From: Burkholderia ambifaria
GTDB taxonomy: Bacteria > Pseudomonadota > Gammaproteobacteria > Burkholderiales > Burkholderiaceae
DNA length: 64,000 nucleotides
Assembly (NCBI RefSeq): GCF_001443045.1
Contig: NZ_LKPJ01000004.1
Location: 311,292-375,291 of the forward strand
Direction of reading: 5' to 3'
In this document: piece after piece, positions 1 through 8,215 of the stretch
How positions within the stretch are numbered: position 1 is the first letter of the stretch
How the letters are laid out: the number at the start of each line of letters is the position of its first letter
Made by a program: the position numbers and the translations under genes
Notes under the pieces: model-generated
The model's input: the letters and a program-made list of their open reading frames with translations, nothing else
Database searches by the model: none
Told to the model about the DNA's origin: nothing

Positions 1-1
1 A

Positions 2-139
2 CTGAACGACTGGGCGCGCGGCAACATGGCGAACTACAAGGTGCCGCGGTATTTCACGTTCGTCGAGCAATTGCCGACGAGTGCGGCCGGGAAGGTGCTG
101 AAGTACCGGCTGCGCGCGGGCGCCGACGCGGCGGCCTGA
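2..139 (+). CDS. Acyl-CoA synthetase (AMP-forming), C-terminal end only
   Basis: The window opens inside this gene; 45 codons and the stop remain. The visible tail reads NMANYKVPRYFTFV followed by PTSAAGKVLKYRLR, which matches the C-terminal lid of ANL adenylating enzymes. The lysine of the AAGK motif (residue 31 of the visible part) is the conserved A10 catalytic lysine. It is followed 36 bp later by an SDR gene on the same strand, so it probably belongs to the steroid operon as a CoA ligase for a side-chain or ring propanoate substrate. That substrate is inference from context. Confidence 0.85.
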   Translation: MNDWARGNMANYKVPRYFTFVEQLPTSAAGKVLKYRLRAGADAAA

Positions 140-175
140 GCGCGTCGCACGACACCACACCAACGGGAGGAACGC

Positions 176-949
176 ATGTACGACAACGGATTTCCGCAGG
201 GCGCGGTGCTCGTGTTCGGCGGCAGCGGCGGGATCGGGCAGGGCGTCGCGCTCGAATTCGCGCGCGCCGGCGTGCCGGTCGCGCTCGGTTATCGCAGCAG
301 GGCCGACGTGGCCGAGCGCGTCGCGCGCAGCCTGCGCGATGCAGGCGTCGCGGCCACCACGCATCGCGCGGACGTGACCGATCCCGCGCAGATCGATGCG
401 GCGCTCGTGGCCGCGATCGATACGCATGGCCGCGTGCACACGATCGTATGGGCGGCCGGCCCGTTCGTGAACCAGCGCCATATCGGCGATATGACGCATG
501 ACGACTGGCGTCGCGCGATCGCGGTCGAGACGGTCGGCTTCTTCAACGCGGCGAAGGCCGCGTTGCCGCACTTCCGTGCATCGGGCGGCGGGTCGTTCGT
601 CACGCTCGGCTCGGCCGGACATCTGCGCTGGCCCGATCGCGACGGGCTGTCGGTCGCGCCGAAGGCGGCGAACGAGGCGCTGGTGAAGGGGCTCGCGCGC
701 GAGGAGGGGCGATACGAGATCCGCGCGAATTCGATCCTCGTCGGCGTGATCGAGGCGGGGATGTTTCCGGTGCTGCTCGAACAGGGACAGTTCGACCAGG
801 CGTGGATCGACGAGACGCAGAAAATGCTTGCGCTCAAGCGCTGGGGGAAGACGCACGATATCGGGCGCGCGGCGGTGTTTCTCGCGTCGGATCGCGCGAA
901 TTACATCACCGGGCAGCAGTTGAATGTGTCGGGTGGGTATGGCCTGTAG
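176..949 (+). CDS. SDR-family oxidoreductase lacking the catalytic tyrosine
   Basis: 257 residues with a short-chain dehydrogenase fold: NAD(P) motif GGSGGIG at 15-21, a WAAG in place of the usual NNAG near 92-95, and a C-terminal FLASD...ITGQQLNVSGG. The catalytic serine (S146) and lysine (K163) keep the family spacing, but the position that should be tyrosine, four before the lysine, is serine (S159). It may therefore be a divergent or non-reductase member. GGGAGG (165-170) precedes the ATG. The gene lies just behind an acyl-CoA ligase gene, consistent with a step in acyl-CoA or steroid ring degradation. The exact reaction is unknown. Confidence 0.85.
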   Translation: MYDNGFPQGAVLVFGGSGGIGQGVALEFARAGVPVALGYRSRADVAERVARSLRDAGVAATTHRADVTDPAQIDAALVAAIDTHGRVHTIVWAAGPFVNQRHIGDMTHDDWRRAIAVETVGFFNAAKAALPHFRASGGGSFVTLGSAGHLRWPDRDGLSVAPKAANEALVKGLAREEGRYEIRANSILVGVIEAGMFPVLLEQGQFDQAWIDETQKMLALKRWGKTHDIGRAAVFLASDRANYITGQQLNVSGGYGL

Positions 950-959
950 GGGATGGGCG

Positions 960-983
960 GAGCCCGCTTGGGCGAGCGGGCTC
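960..983. terminator. Hairpin between convergent genes
   Basis: GAGCCCGCT and AGCGGGCTC form a perfect 9-bp stem with a 6-nt loop, placed 10 nt after the SDR stop and 15 nt before the end of the convergent lipoprotein gene. There is no T tract, so it is a likely bidirectional transcription barrier rather than a textbook intrinsic terminator. Confidence 0.5.
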
Positions 984-997
984 GACAGCGGGGCGGG

Positions 998-1906
998 TCA
1001 GTTGTCTTGGGCGCTGACGTCGCCGGTTTGCGCAATCTTCGTCAGCACGCGTTTCTGATATGCATACCAGGACGCCAGGCATGCTTTGTCACGACAATTT
1101 TTCTCGCGAAAATTCCATTGCTTCCGCGTTCGTTCGGCAAAAGCCGTCTTGTCGCTGACAGCGTCCTTTGCCTGCTGGTACGTTGCGGCGAGATCTCGGT
1201 CGTCGGCCGCAAGATCTGGATCGTGGCAGATCAGAAACTCCGGAATGGACTTCGCCTTGCCACAGTCGAAGCTCGTTTGTTGAAGCGGTGAAGCAGCCAC
1301 GTCGCTCGCCGGATGGTTTGCTACTGGATCGGTCGCCGGCAACGTTGATTGCGTCGGGGGCGAGGTGATCACAGATTGCTGCGGTTGATTCAACGTTGCA
1401 GTCCGTTGACCATAGGGTGTGAGCTGCCCGGACATCGCGTCTTCGATCATCGCGCCGATCAAGGAGTTGGGCACAACCCTGACGGTTTCGGTTTTCAGAA
1501 CCGAATCGCCGGCCATCGTTTGCGATTTCGCGAAATTGCACGGAGCCTGACACGTAATGCGATTCGATATGTTCGGATTGTCCTCGTCGACCAAAAGCAA
1601 AATATAACTTCCGTCCCTCAGACCAACGTAGCGCATCATCACAAGCGCCTTTGTCGCTTTTCCTGCTCGTACGTCATCTTCGCTGAGTGCTGGCTCGTAC
1701 CCGTAAGTACCATCCTGGCTCATCGCGTAGTTGTGTGACGGAGGCGGCGGGGAAGGCGCGGGCGCCGGGGAGAGGGGGAGTGACGCGGTAGTATCGCTTG
1801 CCGATTTCGGACTTGCCGGTAACGATTGCGCGCTGCTGTCGGAATGTTTCGAGTCGCAAGCTGCAACCACAGCTGCGGCCAGCAAAAGAAGTGCGATGCG
1901 TTTCAC
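998..1906 (-). CDS. Lipoprotein with C-terminal LprI/DUF1311-like domain
   Basis: 302 residues. The N-terminus MKRIALLLLAAAVVAACDS is a lipoprotein signal with a lipobox ending at Cys17. A long Pro/Ser/Ala linker (about 18-60) follows, then a central region with a cysteine pair (CQAPC), a second Pro/Thr-rich linker, and a C-terminal domain (about 213-290) with FDCGKAKS, CHDPDLAADDRDLA and NCRDKACL. The tail resembles the lysozyme-inhibitor LprI/DUF1311 family, whose cysteines are usually disulfide-bonded. Likely location is the periplasm, anchored to a membrane. It appears monocistronic and convergent with the SDR gene. Confidence 0.75.
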   Translation of the reverse strand: MKRIALLLLAAAVVAACDSKHSDSSAQSLPASPKSASDTTASLPLSPAPAPSPPPPSHNYAMSQDGTYGYEPALSEDDVRAGKATKALVMMRYVGLRDGSYILLLVDEDNPNISNRITCQAPCNFAKSQTMAGDSVLKTETVRVVPNSLIGAMIEDAMSGQLTPYGQRTATLNQPQQSVITSPPTQSTLPATDPVANHPASDVAASPLQQTSFDCGKAKSIPEFLICHDPDLAADDRDLAATYQQAKDAVSDKTAFAERTRKQWNFREKNCRDKACLASWYAYQKRVLTKIAQTGDVSAQDN

Positions 1907-2847
1907 GATATCCCCGAGAGTCGATTGATCTTATTAATTGCCGACGGTCGCAGACATCAAACGCATTCCGCTTCGATTGCAATGGAGTCGCGGACCTGCC
2001 TGCATTCCGAATCAGCTTGATCTTGGTTGGGCATTGCATCAACGTGGGCTTGCCCGTATGTCGTTCGATAAAGCAGAAGATCAATGCGTCGCAATGGTGC
2101 TCACTCTGCGGAGAGCGTCGCCAATGGACTGCTGTTCGCCAGCTTACGCGTTCTCAAGAGCATCGTGGTACCCGAAGGCGTTTGACGCGCCAAGACATGT
2201 ACAAATACCGGCCTCAGTATTTCCCCTGACCTGTACGGCACGATTCACACAACTGGCTCGCCCCCGCGGCCGGCGCAAGGTCGCACGAATGAAACGCTTT
2301 TCGCGCTGCGCGCCGTGTTGCGTGAGTGCTCGCCATGCCGATCCCGACATGCCGGCGACTCGCTCGAGCATGTCCGGCGCACGTTACCGCGCCTGCCGCG
2401 CGGCGCCTCGATCATCTGCGCAGCGATGACGTACCTGGAAACAGATGCGTTCCTGAAACATTTCCATCGATTTCGCGCAGCGTAGTGCCGGGTGTTTGAC
2501 GGTGATGCTTGTCCCGCGCCGGTCTGCGCCGCATGGCACACCGCTTGCGATGAGCCCCGTGCTGCTCGTCACAACCGCAACTGATGTTCACGACGAATCG
2601 CGGGAGCGGCACGCAACGACATCGAAACAACATCGAAACAACGGGGATCGGATCGAGCTGCGGAATGGCGGCCCGTCGTGTCGGACGCGCACTGCGTCGT
2701 ATCGGCGACACGAACGGGCACCGCACGTTTGGTCCGTCAAACAGCAAGCTTGCTTGCAAGGTGTCGTGTCGGGGGGCCCGCTGCGCGTGGCGGCATGCGC
2801 TGCGCGCGGCGGGTTGGTGTGCCCGGCACATGTCGGGGGGGACGCCC
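1907..2847. other. Gene-free stretch of about 940 bp
   Basis: No frame here gives a protein with recognisable motifs or usual codon bias, and the first third has lower GC than its flanks. It contains two adjacent copies of ACATCGAAACA (2619-2640) and the 10-bp palindrome GCAAGCTTGC (2744-2753) about 95 bp ahead of the next gene, a possible regulatory site. The stretch should carry the promoters of the lipoprotein gene (leftward) and the barrel gene (rightward). Confidence 0.5.
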
Positions 2848-3507
2848 GTGAAAACGACGGTGAACCAATGGGCAGCGCTGGCGATCGTATTCGCCGCCGG
2901 CGCGCACGCGCAGGAAATCTACCTGCAGGGCGGCACGCAGGGCGTCGGCATCGGCGCGGCCGTGAGCTTCAACTCGGTGCTCGGCGCGCACGCGGATTTC
3001 AATGCGATCAATCTGACGCATGACTTCACGGTGGCCGGCAATCGCTACCAGGACGACATCAAGCTGCGGCAAGGCGGCCTGTACGCGGACATCTTCCCGT
3101 GGCGCGGCAGCGGCTTTCGCGCGACGATCGGATTGCGCTTCAACGACGACGAGATCCGCGGCGTGTCGGTGCCCACTGACGGTACCTACGTATTCGCCGG
3201 CAAGCGCTATCCGGCGCTGCCGGGGATGTATGCGGTCGCGCAGGCGCGCTATCCGGCCGTGATGCCGTATGTCGGAATCGGCTACGGGCATCGGCCTGCA
3301 TCGAAAGGGCTCGGCTTCGTCGCCGATTTGGGCGTTGCATACGGGATCCCGCGCTGCTCGTACACGCTGTCGCCGGAACTGGCCGCCGCGGCCGGGCCGC
3401 AGAAGAGCCAGATCCTGGTTGCGAGCGGCCTCGACGAACTGAACCGCATGATGTCGCGGTATCGGTGGTATCCGGTCCTGCAGATCGGGATCTCGTATCG
3501 GTTCTGA
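2848..3507 (+). CDS. Predicted outer-membrane beta-barrel protein
   Basis: 219 residues from a GTG start. I chose this start because a G-rich ribosome-binding stretch (2835-2841) precedes it and it yields a clean signal peptide, VKTTVNQWAALAIVFAAGAHA, cleaved before QEIYL. The mature chain has alternating hydrophobic/polar strands with turns rich in Gly/Asn/Asp and ends in an aromatic residue (GISYRF), as barrel proteins recognised by BAM do. The size suits an 8-stranded barrel. Function is unknown. The frame stays open upstream to an ATG at 2584, but that extension shows no signal or motif. It converges with the acyltransferase gene. Confidence 0.7.
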   Translation: MKTTVNQWAALAIVFAAGAHAQEIYLQGGTQGVGIGAAVSFNSVLGAHADFNAINLTHDFTVAGNRYQDDIKLRQGGLYADIFPWRGSGFRATIGLRFNDDEIRGVSVPTDGTYVFAGKRYPALPGMYAVAQARYPAVMPYVGIGYGHRPASKGLGFVADLGVAYGIPRCSYTLSPELAAAAGPQKSQILVASGLDELNRMMSRYRWYPVLQIGISYRF

Positions 3508-3519
3508 GCCGCACGAGCG

Positions 3520-4815
3520 TCACAGCACGGCTGTGTGCCGCTCGCGCGCGGATTCGACCGCCCGGCGCGCCGGGCGCGCATCGTTGCGCTTCGCGATGAA
3601 CGGATGCTCGATGTAGCGGTAGGTCAGCAGCGAACAGAGGACGGCGACCAGTGCGCTCGCAAGCGCGAGCGCCCAGATACCGGTGTCGTCGACGGAATCG
3701 ATCGGGAAAACGAACTTGTTGAATGCGCGGACGATTGTGTACACGATCACCATGTGGATCATGTAGATGCTGAAGCTGGCCGTGCCGAGCAGCGCGAGCG
3801 GTCGGGTTTCGAGCACACCGTAGAACGTATTCCCGCACGCGACGCAGAGGAACACCGGGAGGAGCGGAAGTGCGCCCTCGATCGAATAGCGTTCCGCCGG
3901 ATACGGGGCGACGGCGAGAATCAACAGCGCGACGGTGGCTGCCGATTTCGTGCCGAGCAGCGAGCGGATCGCGGGATGCCGCGAGGCCTCGAACGCCAGC
4001 GCACCGAACGCGAACAGCAGGGCCATCCCGCCGGGCGGTCCGAACAGCGCGGCGCAGATCGTGACGATCGCGAGGGCGAGCAGCTTGCGCCACGCACGTG
4101 TCGCAACGAACCACGCGAGGAACGGAATGGCGACGTAGAACCGCCATTCGTATGCGAGCGTCCACCAGACGCCGCTCAGGTAGCTGGCTTGTTCCGCGCC
4201 GTTGACCGGGAACGCACCGAACCAGCCGAGCGAAACGGTCTTGAGCAGGTCGGCCAGCAACCGGATCGGCGCGTGGACGACGTTGCGGGGAAACCAGTAC
4301 AGCGTGCAGGCGACGATGACGATCGCGTAAAAGAGGTAGAGCGGGGCGACGCGGCGCACGCGCCCGACGAAGAAGGTGCGCACGTCGAGCGTGCCCCTGC
4401 ATGCGCGTTCCCAAAACAGGAACCCGGTGACCATGAAGAACATCGCGACGGGAATCGTGCCGAGATTGCGCAGGAAGTCGGAGGTGGCGCCCCAGATGCC
4501 GGTCGACAGCAGGCCCTGGTTGCACGCGAAATGATGGAAGACGACGGAGGTCGCGAGGATGCCGCGGAACCCGTCCAGGTTGTGATGGCGCATCGACAGC
4601 GATTTGTCGACGGCTGACCGGTAGAACGGTATGTGCCTTGCGACGAGCCACGCGATGATCGCGACGGCCGCCAGGCAGGCAGGGAAGTAGAGTTTGTCGG
4701 GGGTCGGGGAAAACAGGGTATCCAGAGAAGGTGTAATCAGGTCCACTGAAGGGCGTCTCGTGTCTTGGATCGCTTGGATCGGGATTTCAGGCACGGATGG
4801 TCCGCGTCGATGCAA
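3520..4815 (-). CDS. Membrane acyltransferase, acyltransferase-3 (OafA/YrhL) family
   Basis: 431 residues, strongly hydrophobic with about ten membrane segments. The family signature appears near 75-95 as NLDGFRGILATSVVFHHF, where the histidine pair and the R of the DGFRG box are the conserved catalytic region. These enzymes transfer acyl groups, often acetyl, onto sugars of O-antigen, exopolysaccharide or glycans at the inner membrane. The first ATG has no obvious ribosome-binding site, so the start may differ by 10-25 codons. It is divergent from a GT87-type gene, suggesting both act on an envelope glycan. The substrate is not evident. Confidence 0.85.
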   Translation of the reverse strand: MHRRGPSVPEIPIQAIQDTRRPSVDLITPSLDTLFSPTPDKLYFPACLAAVAIIAWLVARHIPFYRSAVDKSLSMRHHNLDGFRGILATSVVFHHFACNQGLLSTGIWGATSDFLRNLGTIPVAMFFMVTGFLFWERACRGTLDVRTFFVGRVRRVAPLYLFYAIVIVACTLYWFPRNVVHAPIRLLADLLKTVSLGWFGAFPVNGAEQASYLSGVWWTLAYEWRFYVAIPFLAWFVATRAWRKLLALAIVTICAALFGPPGGMALLFAFGALAFEASRHPAIRSLLGTKSAATVALLILAVAPYPAERYSIEGALPLLPVFLCVACGNTFYGVLETRPLALLGTASFSIYMIHMVIVYTIVRAFNKFVFPIDSVDDTGIWALALASALVAVLCSLLTYRYIEHPFIAKRNDARPARRAVESARERHTAVL

Positions 4816-4973
4816 GGTCTTCTGCGCGCTTCGCGCGGCGTTCGATCGCCGGTCTTGTGCGTTGATGGTATCAAACGGTCACGACGGCATGCCGCACGCA
4901 GATGCAACATGATGTTTCGATGCGGCACGTGTCATCTGTACTTCACTGGAACAAAAATAGCGCGGGGTGGTCG

Positions 4974-6173
4974 ATGGAGACGATACGTGGGGCGGACGAT
5001 CGTGCAATCGACACGCGGCGTGTCGCAACGTATGCCGTCGTGGCGCTCGTGCTGCAGATGCTGTTCCTCGTCGTTTGGGTGATCCGCTATTACGGGTGGC
5101 ACGACCGGTCCGCGCCGATGGTCGGGTCGGACTTCGCGATATTCTGGGCGGCGGCGCGGGTCGCGCTCGAGCACGGTCCGACGGCGATCTTCTCGTCGCA
5201 ATGGATCCAGCCGATCGAGGCCGCGCTCCGGCCGTTCGACGATTTTGCGCCCTGGCCGTATCCGCCGACCTTCCTGCTCGTCGTCGTCCCGTTAGGCCTG
5301 ATGTCGTTTCCGCACGCCCTCGTGCTGTTCGGTGTACTGGCGATCGCCTGCTACGCGGCCGTCATCGCGCGACTGACGCGCCCGCTCGACGGTCGGTGGC
5401 GGATGGCGGTCGCCGCGTTTCCCGGCCTCATCGGCGCCGCCCTCACGATGCAGAATGCGTTCCTGACCGTTGCGGCGGCCGGTGCCGCGTTGCTGCTGCT
5501 GCGGTTGCGTCCGGTTATCTCCGGGGCGTGCATTGCGATCCTGATGGTGAAGCCGCAGTACGGCGTGCTGTTCCCGCTCGCGCTGATCTGCGGGCGGCAG
5601 TGGAAAGCGCTGGTGTCGGCGGGCATGTTCAGTGCCGCGATCGTCGCGACATCGGTGGCCGTATTTGGATCGCACGCGTGGGCCGCGTTTTTCGCGTTCC
5701 TGCCGACGTTCAACCGCACCGTGATCGAGCACGGCGAGACGCTGTGGCGCGGGATGCCGTCGATGGTCGGGCTCGCGCGTGCCGCGGGCCTGTCGGTTCA
5801 GGTCGCGTACGGTATGCAGGCGAGCGTCGCGGTGGCTGCCGCCGCGGCCGTCGTGTACGTGTGGATTCGCCCCGCGCGCTTCGAACTGCGTGCGGCGGCG
5901 CTGGCCGCGGCGACGTTGCTGGTGCAGCCGTACTACATGTATTACGACCTGCTGTGGCTGGTGCTGCCGCTGACCTTCCTGCTGCTCGATTGTCGGAGCG
6001 TCCGGCCGAACCGGCTCGAGAGTGCCGTCGCGGCGCTCGTGTGGATCGCGCCGGCCCAGGCGTTCGTCGCGGTCATTACCGGCACGATGTGGTCGGTTGC
6101 GGCCGCGATCCTGATTGCGGTGCTGGCGCTGGTCTTGCGGCGCGCGTCGAATGCTGCGCCGCCGCGCGCCTGA
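4974..6173 (+). CDS. DUF2029/GT87-family polytopic membrane protein (predicted glycosyltransferase)
   Basis: 399 residues from the ATG at 4974, preferred over the in-frame ATG at 4902 because GGGGTGG lies just before it and the extra 24 residues are polar and featureless. It has about ten transmembrane helices. The first extracytoplasmic loop contains SDFAIFWAAAR and WPYPPTFLL, typical of DUF2029/GT87 proteins related to polyprenol-phosphate-mannose-dependent transferases. Probable role is adding a sugar from a lipid-linked donor on the outer face of the inner membrane. It sits divergent from the acyltransferase gene. Confidence 0.75.
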   Translation: METIRGADDRAIDTRRVATYAVVALVLQMLFLVVWVIRYYGWHDRSAPMVGSDFAIFWAAARVALEHGPTAIFSSQWIQPIEAALRPFDDFAPWPYPPTFLLVVVPLGLMSFPHALVLFGVLAIACYAAVIARLTRPLDGRWRMAVAAFPGLIGAALTMQNAFLTVAAAGAALLLLRLRPVISGACIAILMVKPQYGVLFPLALICGRQWKALVSAGMFSAAIVATSVAVFGSHAWAAFFAFLPTFNRTVIEHGETLWRGMPSMVGLARAAGLSVQVAYGMQASVAVAAAAAVVYVWIRPARFELRAAALAAATLLVQPYYMYYDLLWLVLPLTFLLLDCRSVRPNRLESAVAALVWIAPAQAFVAVITGTMWSVAAAILIAVLALVLRRASNAAPPRA

Positions 6174-6358
6174 CGACGCGCACCTGCCTGGCTCTGCTTC
6201 GGTGCATGGCCATTCGGCCGGCTTTTTCATCACCTCGATCCGATTTACCGTGGACAACAGCAGTTCGACGCGTCGGGCCAGCGGCGGAACGCGGGTGGAT
6301 TCCTGTTGCCCGCTGCCGCCGGCCCACGCCGACACCGTCTTCCGTCCGATCGCGACGA

Positions 6359-6408
6359 TGATAGCAATGCTTGCAATTCACCGGCGAGGCGCTATCATTG
6401 ATAGCAAT
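6359..6408 (+). promoter_or_regulatory. Promoter and operator of the toxin-antitoxin pair
   Basis: TGATAGCAAT occurs twice, at 6359-6368 and 6399-6408, 40 bp apart (about four helical turns). The second copy is part of a perfect inverted repeat, GCTATCA-T-TGATAGC (6391-6405). A plausible sigma-70 promoter overlaps it: TTGCAA (6371-6376), 16-bp spacer, TATCAT (6393-6398). A ribbon-helix-helix antitoxin bound to these sites would occlude the promoter, the usual autoregulation of FitAB/VapBC pairs. Spacing and sequences are seen directly; binding is inferred. Confidence 0.65.
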
Positions 6409-6424
6409 CTGGATGGAGGGACCC

Positions 6425-6661
6425 ATGGCAAATCTTCTGGTGCGTAACGTGGATGACAGTATCGTTCAGAGCCTGCGCGAGCAGGCCGCGGCCAACGGCA
6501 GGAGCGCCGAGGCCGAACATCGGGCCATTCTGGCCGATGCGCTCGGCCGGCCGAAGCGACGGACATTCGCGCAAGTGCTGATGAGCATGCCGGACGTCGG
6601 CGAGGACGCGGATTTCCAACGTGTTCAGGATTCCGGCGAGGTCAGGCGTGTTTTTGATTGA
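6425..6661 (+). CDS. FitA-type antitoxin (ribbon-helix-helix)
   Basis: 78 residues: an N-terminal Arc/RHH DNA-binding region MANLLVRNVDDSIVQSLREQ followed by the FitA-like stretch NGRSAEAEHRAIL, then a C-terminal tail that would wrap the toxin. The start is fixed by GGAGGG six nt upstream and by the position just after the operator. It neutralises the PIN toxin encoded next, with which it overlaps by 14 nt, and probably represses its own promoter together with the toxin. Confidence 0.85.
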   Translation: MANLLVRNVDDSIVQSLREQAAANGRSAEAEHRAILADALGRPKRRTFAQVLMSMPDVGEDADFQRVQDSGEVRRVFD

Positions 6662-7064
6662 TACGAACGTCATCAGCGAGATCAGGAAAGGCAAGCGAAC
6701 CAACCGCGGCGTGCGCGCGTTCTTCAGGCAGGCCGAGGCCGACGCGAGCCCGCTTTACCTGTCGATCGTGACGGTGGCCGAACTGCGGCGTGGCGTCGAT
6801 TTGATCCGTCATCGCGGCGATCATCCGCAGGCGTCGGCGCTCGAGGCATGGATGGCGACGATCCTGTCCGGCTATGCGTCGAACATCCTGCCGGTCGATA
6901 TCGAGACCAGCCAGATGTGGGGCCATCTGCGCGTGCCCGATCCGGCGCACGCGCTCGACAAACTGATCGCGGCCACCGCGCTGATCAACGATCTCACGGT
7001 CGTCACGCGCAATGTCGACGATTTCGCTCGCACCGGCGTCCGGCTGTTGAACCCGTTCGATTGA
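6648..7064 (+). CDS. FitB/VapC-type PIN-domain toxin
   Basis: 138 residues from a GTG start inside the antitoxin gene; this start gives the family N-terminus FLIDTNVISEIRKG. The PIN acidic residues are visible: D5 in LIDTN, the Glu of VAELRRG near 45, the Asp of ALDKLIAATA near 102, and the Asp pair of RNVDDF near 120. PIN toxins are Mg-dependent RNases that cut tRNA or other RNA when freed from antitoxin. Co-translation with the antitoxin is suggested by the 14-nt overlap. The gene pair interrupts the catabolic cluster and may be a later insertion. Confidence 0.85.
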   Translation: MFLIDTNVISEIRKGKRTNRGVRAFFRQAEADASPLYLSIVTVAELRRGVDLIRHRGDHPQASALEAWMATILSGYASNILPVDIETSQMWGHLRVPDPAHALDKLIAATALINDLTVVTRNVDDFARTGVRLLNPFD

Positions 7065-7160
7065 TCCGGGTCGCCGCATCGCGGCAACCTGCCACCGCTT
7101 CCCGCCTTCTGCGTCGCGCGTAGCCCGTTTCACCGGGCTTCCGCGCGCGCCCGCTTCACC

Positions 7161-7204
7161 ACCAGCTTCCCACCAGCTTCCCGCCAGTTCCTTACCAGCT
7201 TCCC
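7161..7204. repeat. Four-unit 11-bp tandem repeat
   Basis: ACCAGCTTCCC occurs at 7161-7171, 7172-7182 and 7194-7204, with a degenerate unit (GCCAGTTCCTT) at 7183-7193, so the phase is exact over 44 bp. It lies in the 245-bp gap between the toxin gene and the dioxygenase gene. Confidence 0.8.
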
Positions 7205-7262
7205 GCTGATTCCCCACCGGGCTCTCGTCCCAACAGACGATGTGACGCCATCCCCGACCGGC

Positions 7263-7291
7263 CAGAATCCTTTCACGAACAACGGATTCTG
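7263..7291. promoter_or_regulatory. Inverted repeat ahead of the steroid operon
   Basis: CAGAATCC (7263-7270) and GGATTCTG (7284-7291) form a perfect 8-bp inverted repeat with 13 nt between the arms. It ends 18 nt before the start codon of the dioxygenase gene and just before its GGAGGAGG ribosome-binding site. It could be a regulator operator or an mRNA hairpin limiting translation. Confidence 0.45.
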
Positions 7292-7309
7292 AACCTGGAG
7301 GAGGCCGAC

Positions 7310-8206
7310 ATGATCGATGTCCGTGCGCTCGGCTACGTCGTCGTCGAGGCGACCCGCGTCGATGCGTGGCGCCGCTACGCGGAAGACGTGCTGGGCATGC
7401 AGGCGCTCGACGCGCCCGACGGCGCGCTGTACCTGAAGATGGACGAGCGCGATTTCCGCTACGTGATCGTCCCCGGCACGTCCGACCGCTATTTCGCGTC
7501 GGGCTGGGAACTGCCCGACGGCGCCGCGTTCGACGCCGCACTCGCGGTGTTGCAACGCGCGGGCGTCGAAGCCGTGCGTGCCACGCGCGACGAAGCCGCA
7601 CTGCGTCGCGTGCAGGCGATGGCGTGGTGTACCGACCCGTCGGGCAACCGGCACGAGCTGTACTGGGGCGCGCGCTGCGACTTCCGCCGTTTCGTGTCAC
7701 CGCTGGGCGTCGCGCGCTTCGTCACCGGCGACATGGGCCTCGGCCACGCAGTGCTGCCCGCGCCGCAGTTCGACGCGACCGACGCATTCGTGCGCGGCGT
7801 GCTCGGCTTCGAGCTGTCCGACATCTACCGCGTGAAGTTCACGCCCGATCCCGCCGAACCCGAGAAGCGCATCCACTTCATGCACTGCCGCAACGCGCGC
7901 CATCACAGCCTCGCGCTGTTCGAGATGGCCGTGCCGTCGGGCTGCGTGCACGTGATGGCCGAAGTCGACTCGATGGACGAAGTCGGCCGCGCGCTCGATC
8001 GGGTCGCCGCGCACGACGTGAAGATGTCGGCGACGCTCGGCCGGCACTGCAACGACCAGATGATCTCGTTCTACATGAAGACCCCCGGCGGCTTCGATCT
8101 CGAATACGGCTTCGGCGGCCTCACGGTCGACTGGTCGAAGCATGCGGTGTTCGAGGCCACCCAGGTGAGCCAGTGGGGCCACGACTTCAGCATCGGATAC
8201 CGGTAA
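7310..8206 (+). CDS. hsaC: HsaC/TesB-type extradiol dioxygenase (steroid ring A)
   Basis: 298 residues with two VOC modules, as in one-domain-pair extradiol dioxygenases. Iron ligands are visible: His146 (GLGHAVL), His198/199 (RHHSLALF) and Glu265 (GGFDLEYG). The stretch TLGRHCNDQMISFYMKTPGG agrees with my recall of mycobacterial HsaC. It should cleave the catechol 3,4-DHSA, formed when rings A/B are opened, by meta-cleavage, giving the substrate of the hydrolase gene at 45.8 kb. GGAGGAGG lies 8 nt before the ATG. First gene of a long operon; ipdA follows after 9 nt. A biphenyl-type BphC is the alternative, but all neighbours favour steroid. Confidence 0.88.
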   Translation: MIDVRALGYVVVEATRVDAWRRYAEDVLGMQALDAPDGALYLKMDERDFRYVIVPGTSDRYFASGWELPDGAAFDAALAVLQRAGVEAVRATRDEAALRRVQAMAWCTDPSGNRHELYWGARCDFRRFVSPLGVARFVTGDMGLGHAVLPAPQFDATDAFVRGVLGFELSDIYRVKFTPDPAEPEKRIHFMHCRNARHHSLALFEMAVPSGCVHVMAEVDSMDEVGRALDRVAAHDVKMSATLGRHCNDQMISFYMKTPGGFDLEYGFGGLTVDWSKHAVFEATQVSQWGHDFSIGYR

Positions 8207-8215
8207 GCCAGCACG

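Noticed and set aside
1938-2429. 163-codon + strand frame in the gap after the lipoprotein gene
   Set aside because: Low-complexity Arg/Ser/Cys composition, no ribosome-binding site and no recognisable motif.
2584-2847. 88-codon N-terminal extension of the outer-membrane protein
   Set aside because: Basic, cysteine-containing and without signal; the GTG at 2848 gives a proper signal peptide and ribosome-binding site.
6425-7064. Toxin-antitoxin pair considered as an addiction module of a larger mobile element
   Set aside because: No transposase, integrase or flanking repeats are visible around it.
7310-8206. Dioxygenase considered as biphenyl-type BphC
   Set aside because: Neighbouring ipdAB, echA20, fadA6 and kshA are specific to steroid degradation, and the C-terminal stretch fits HsaC better.
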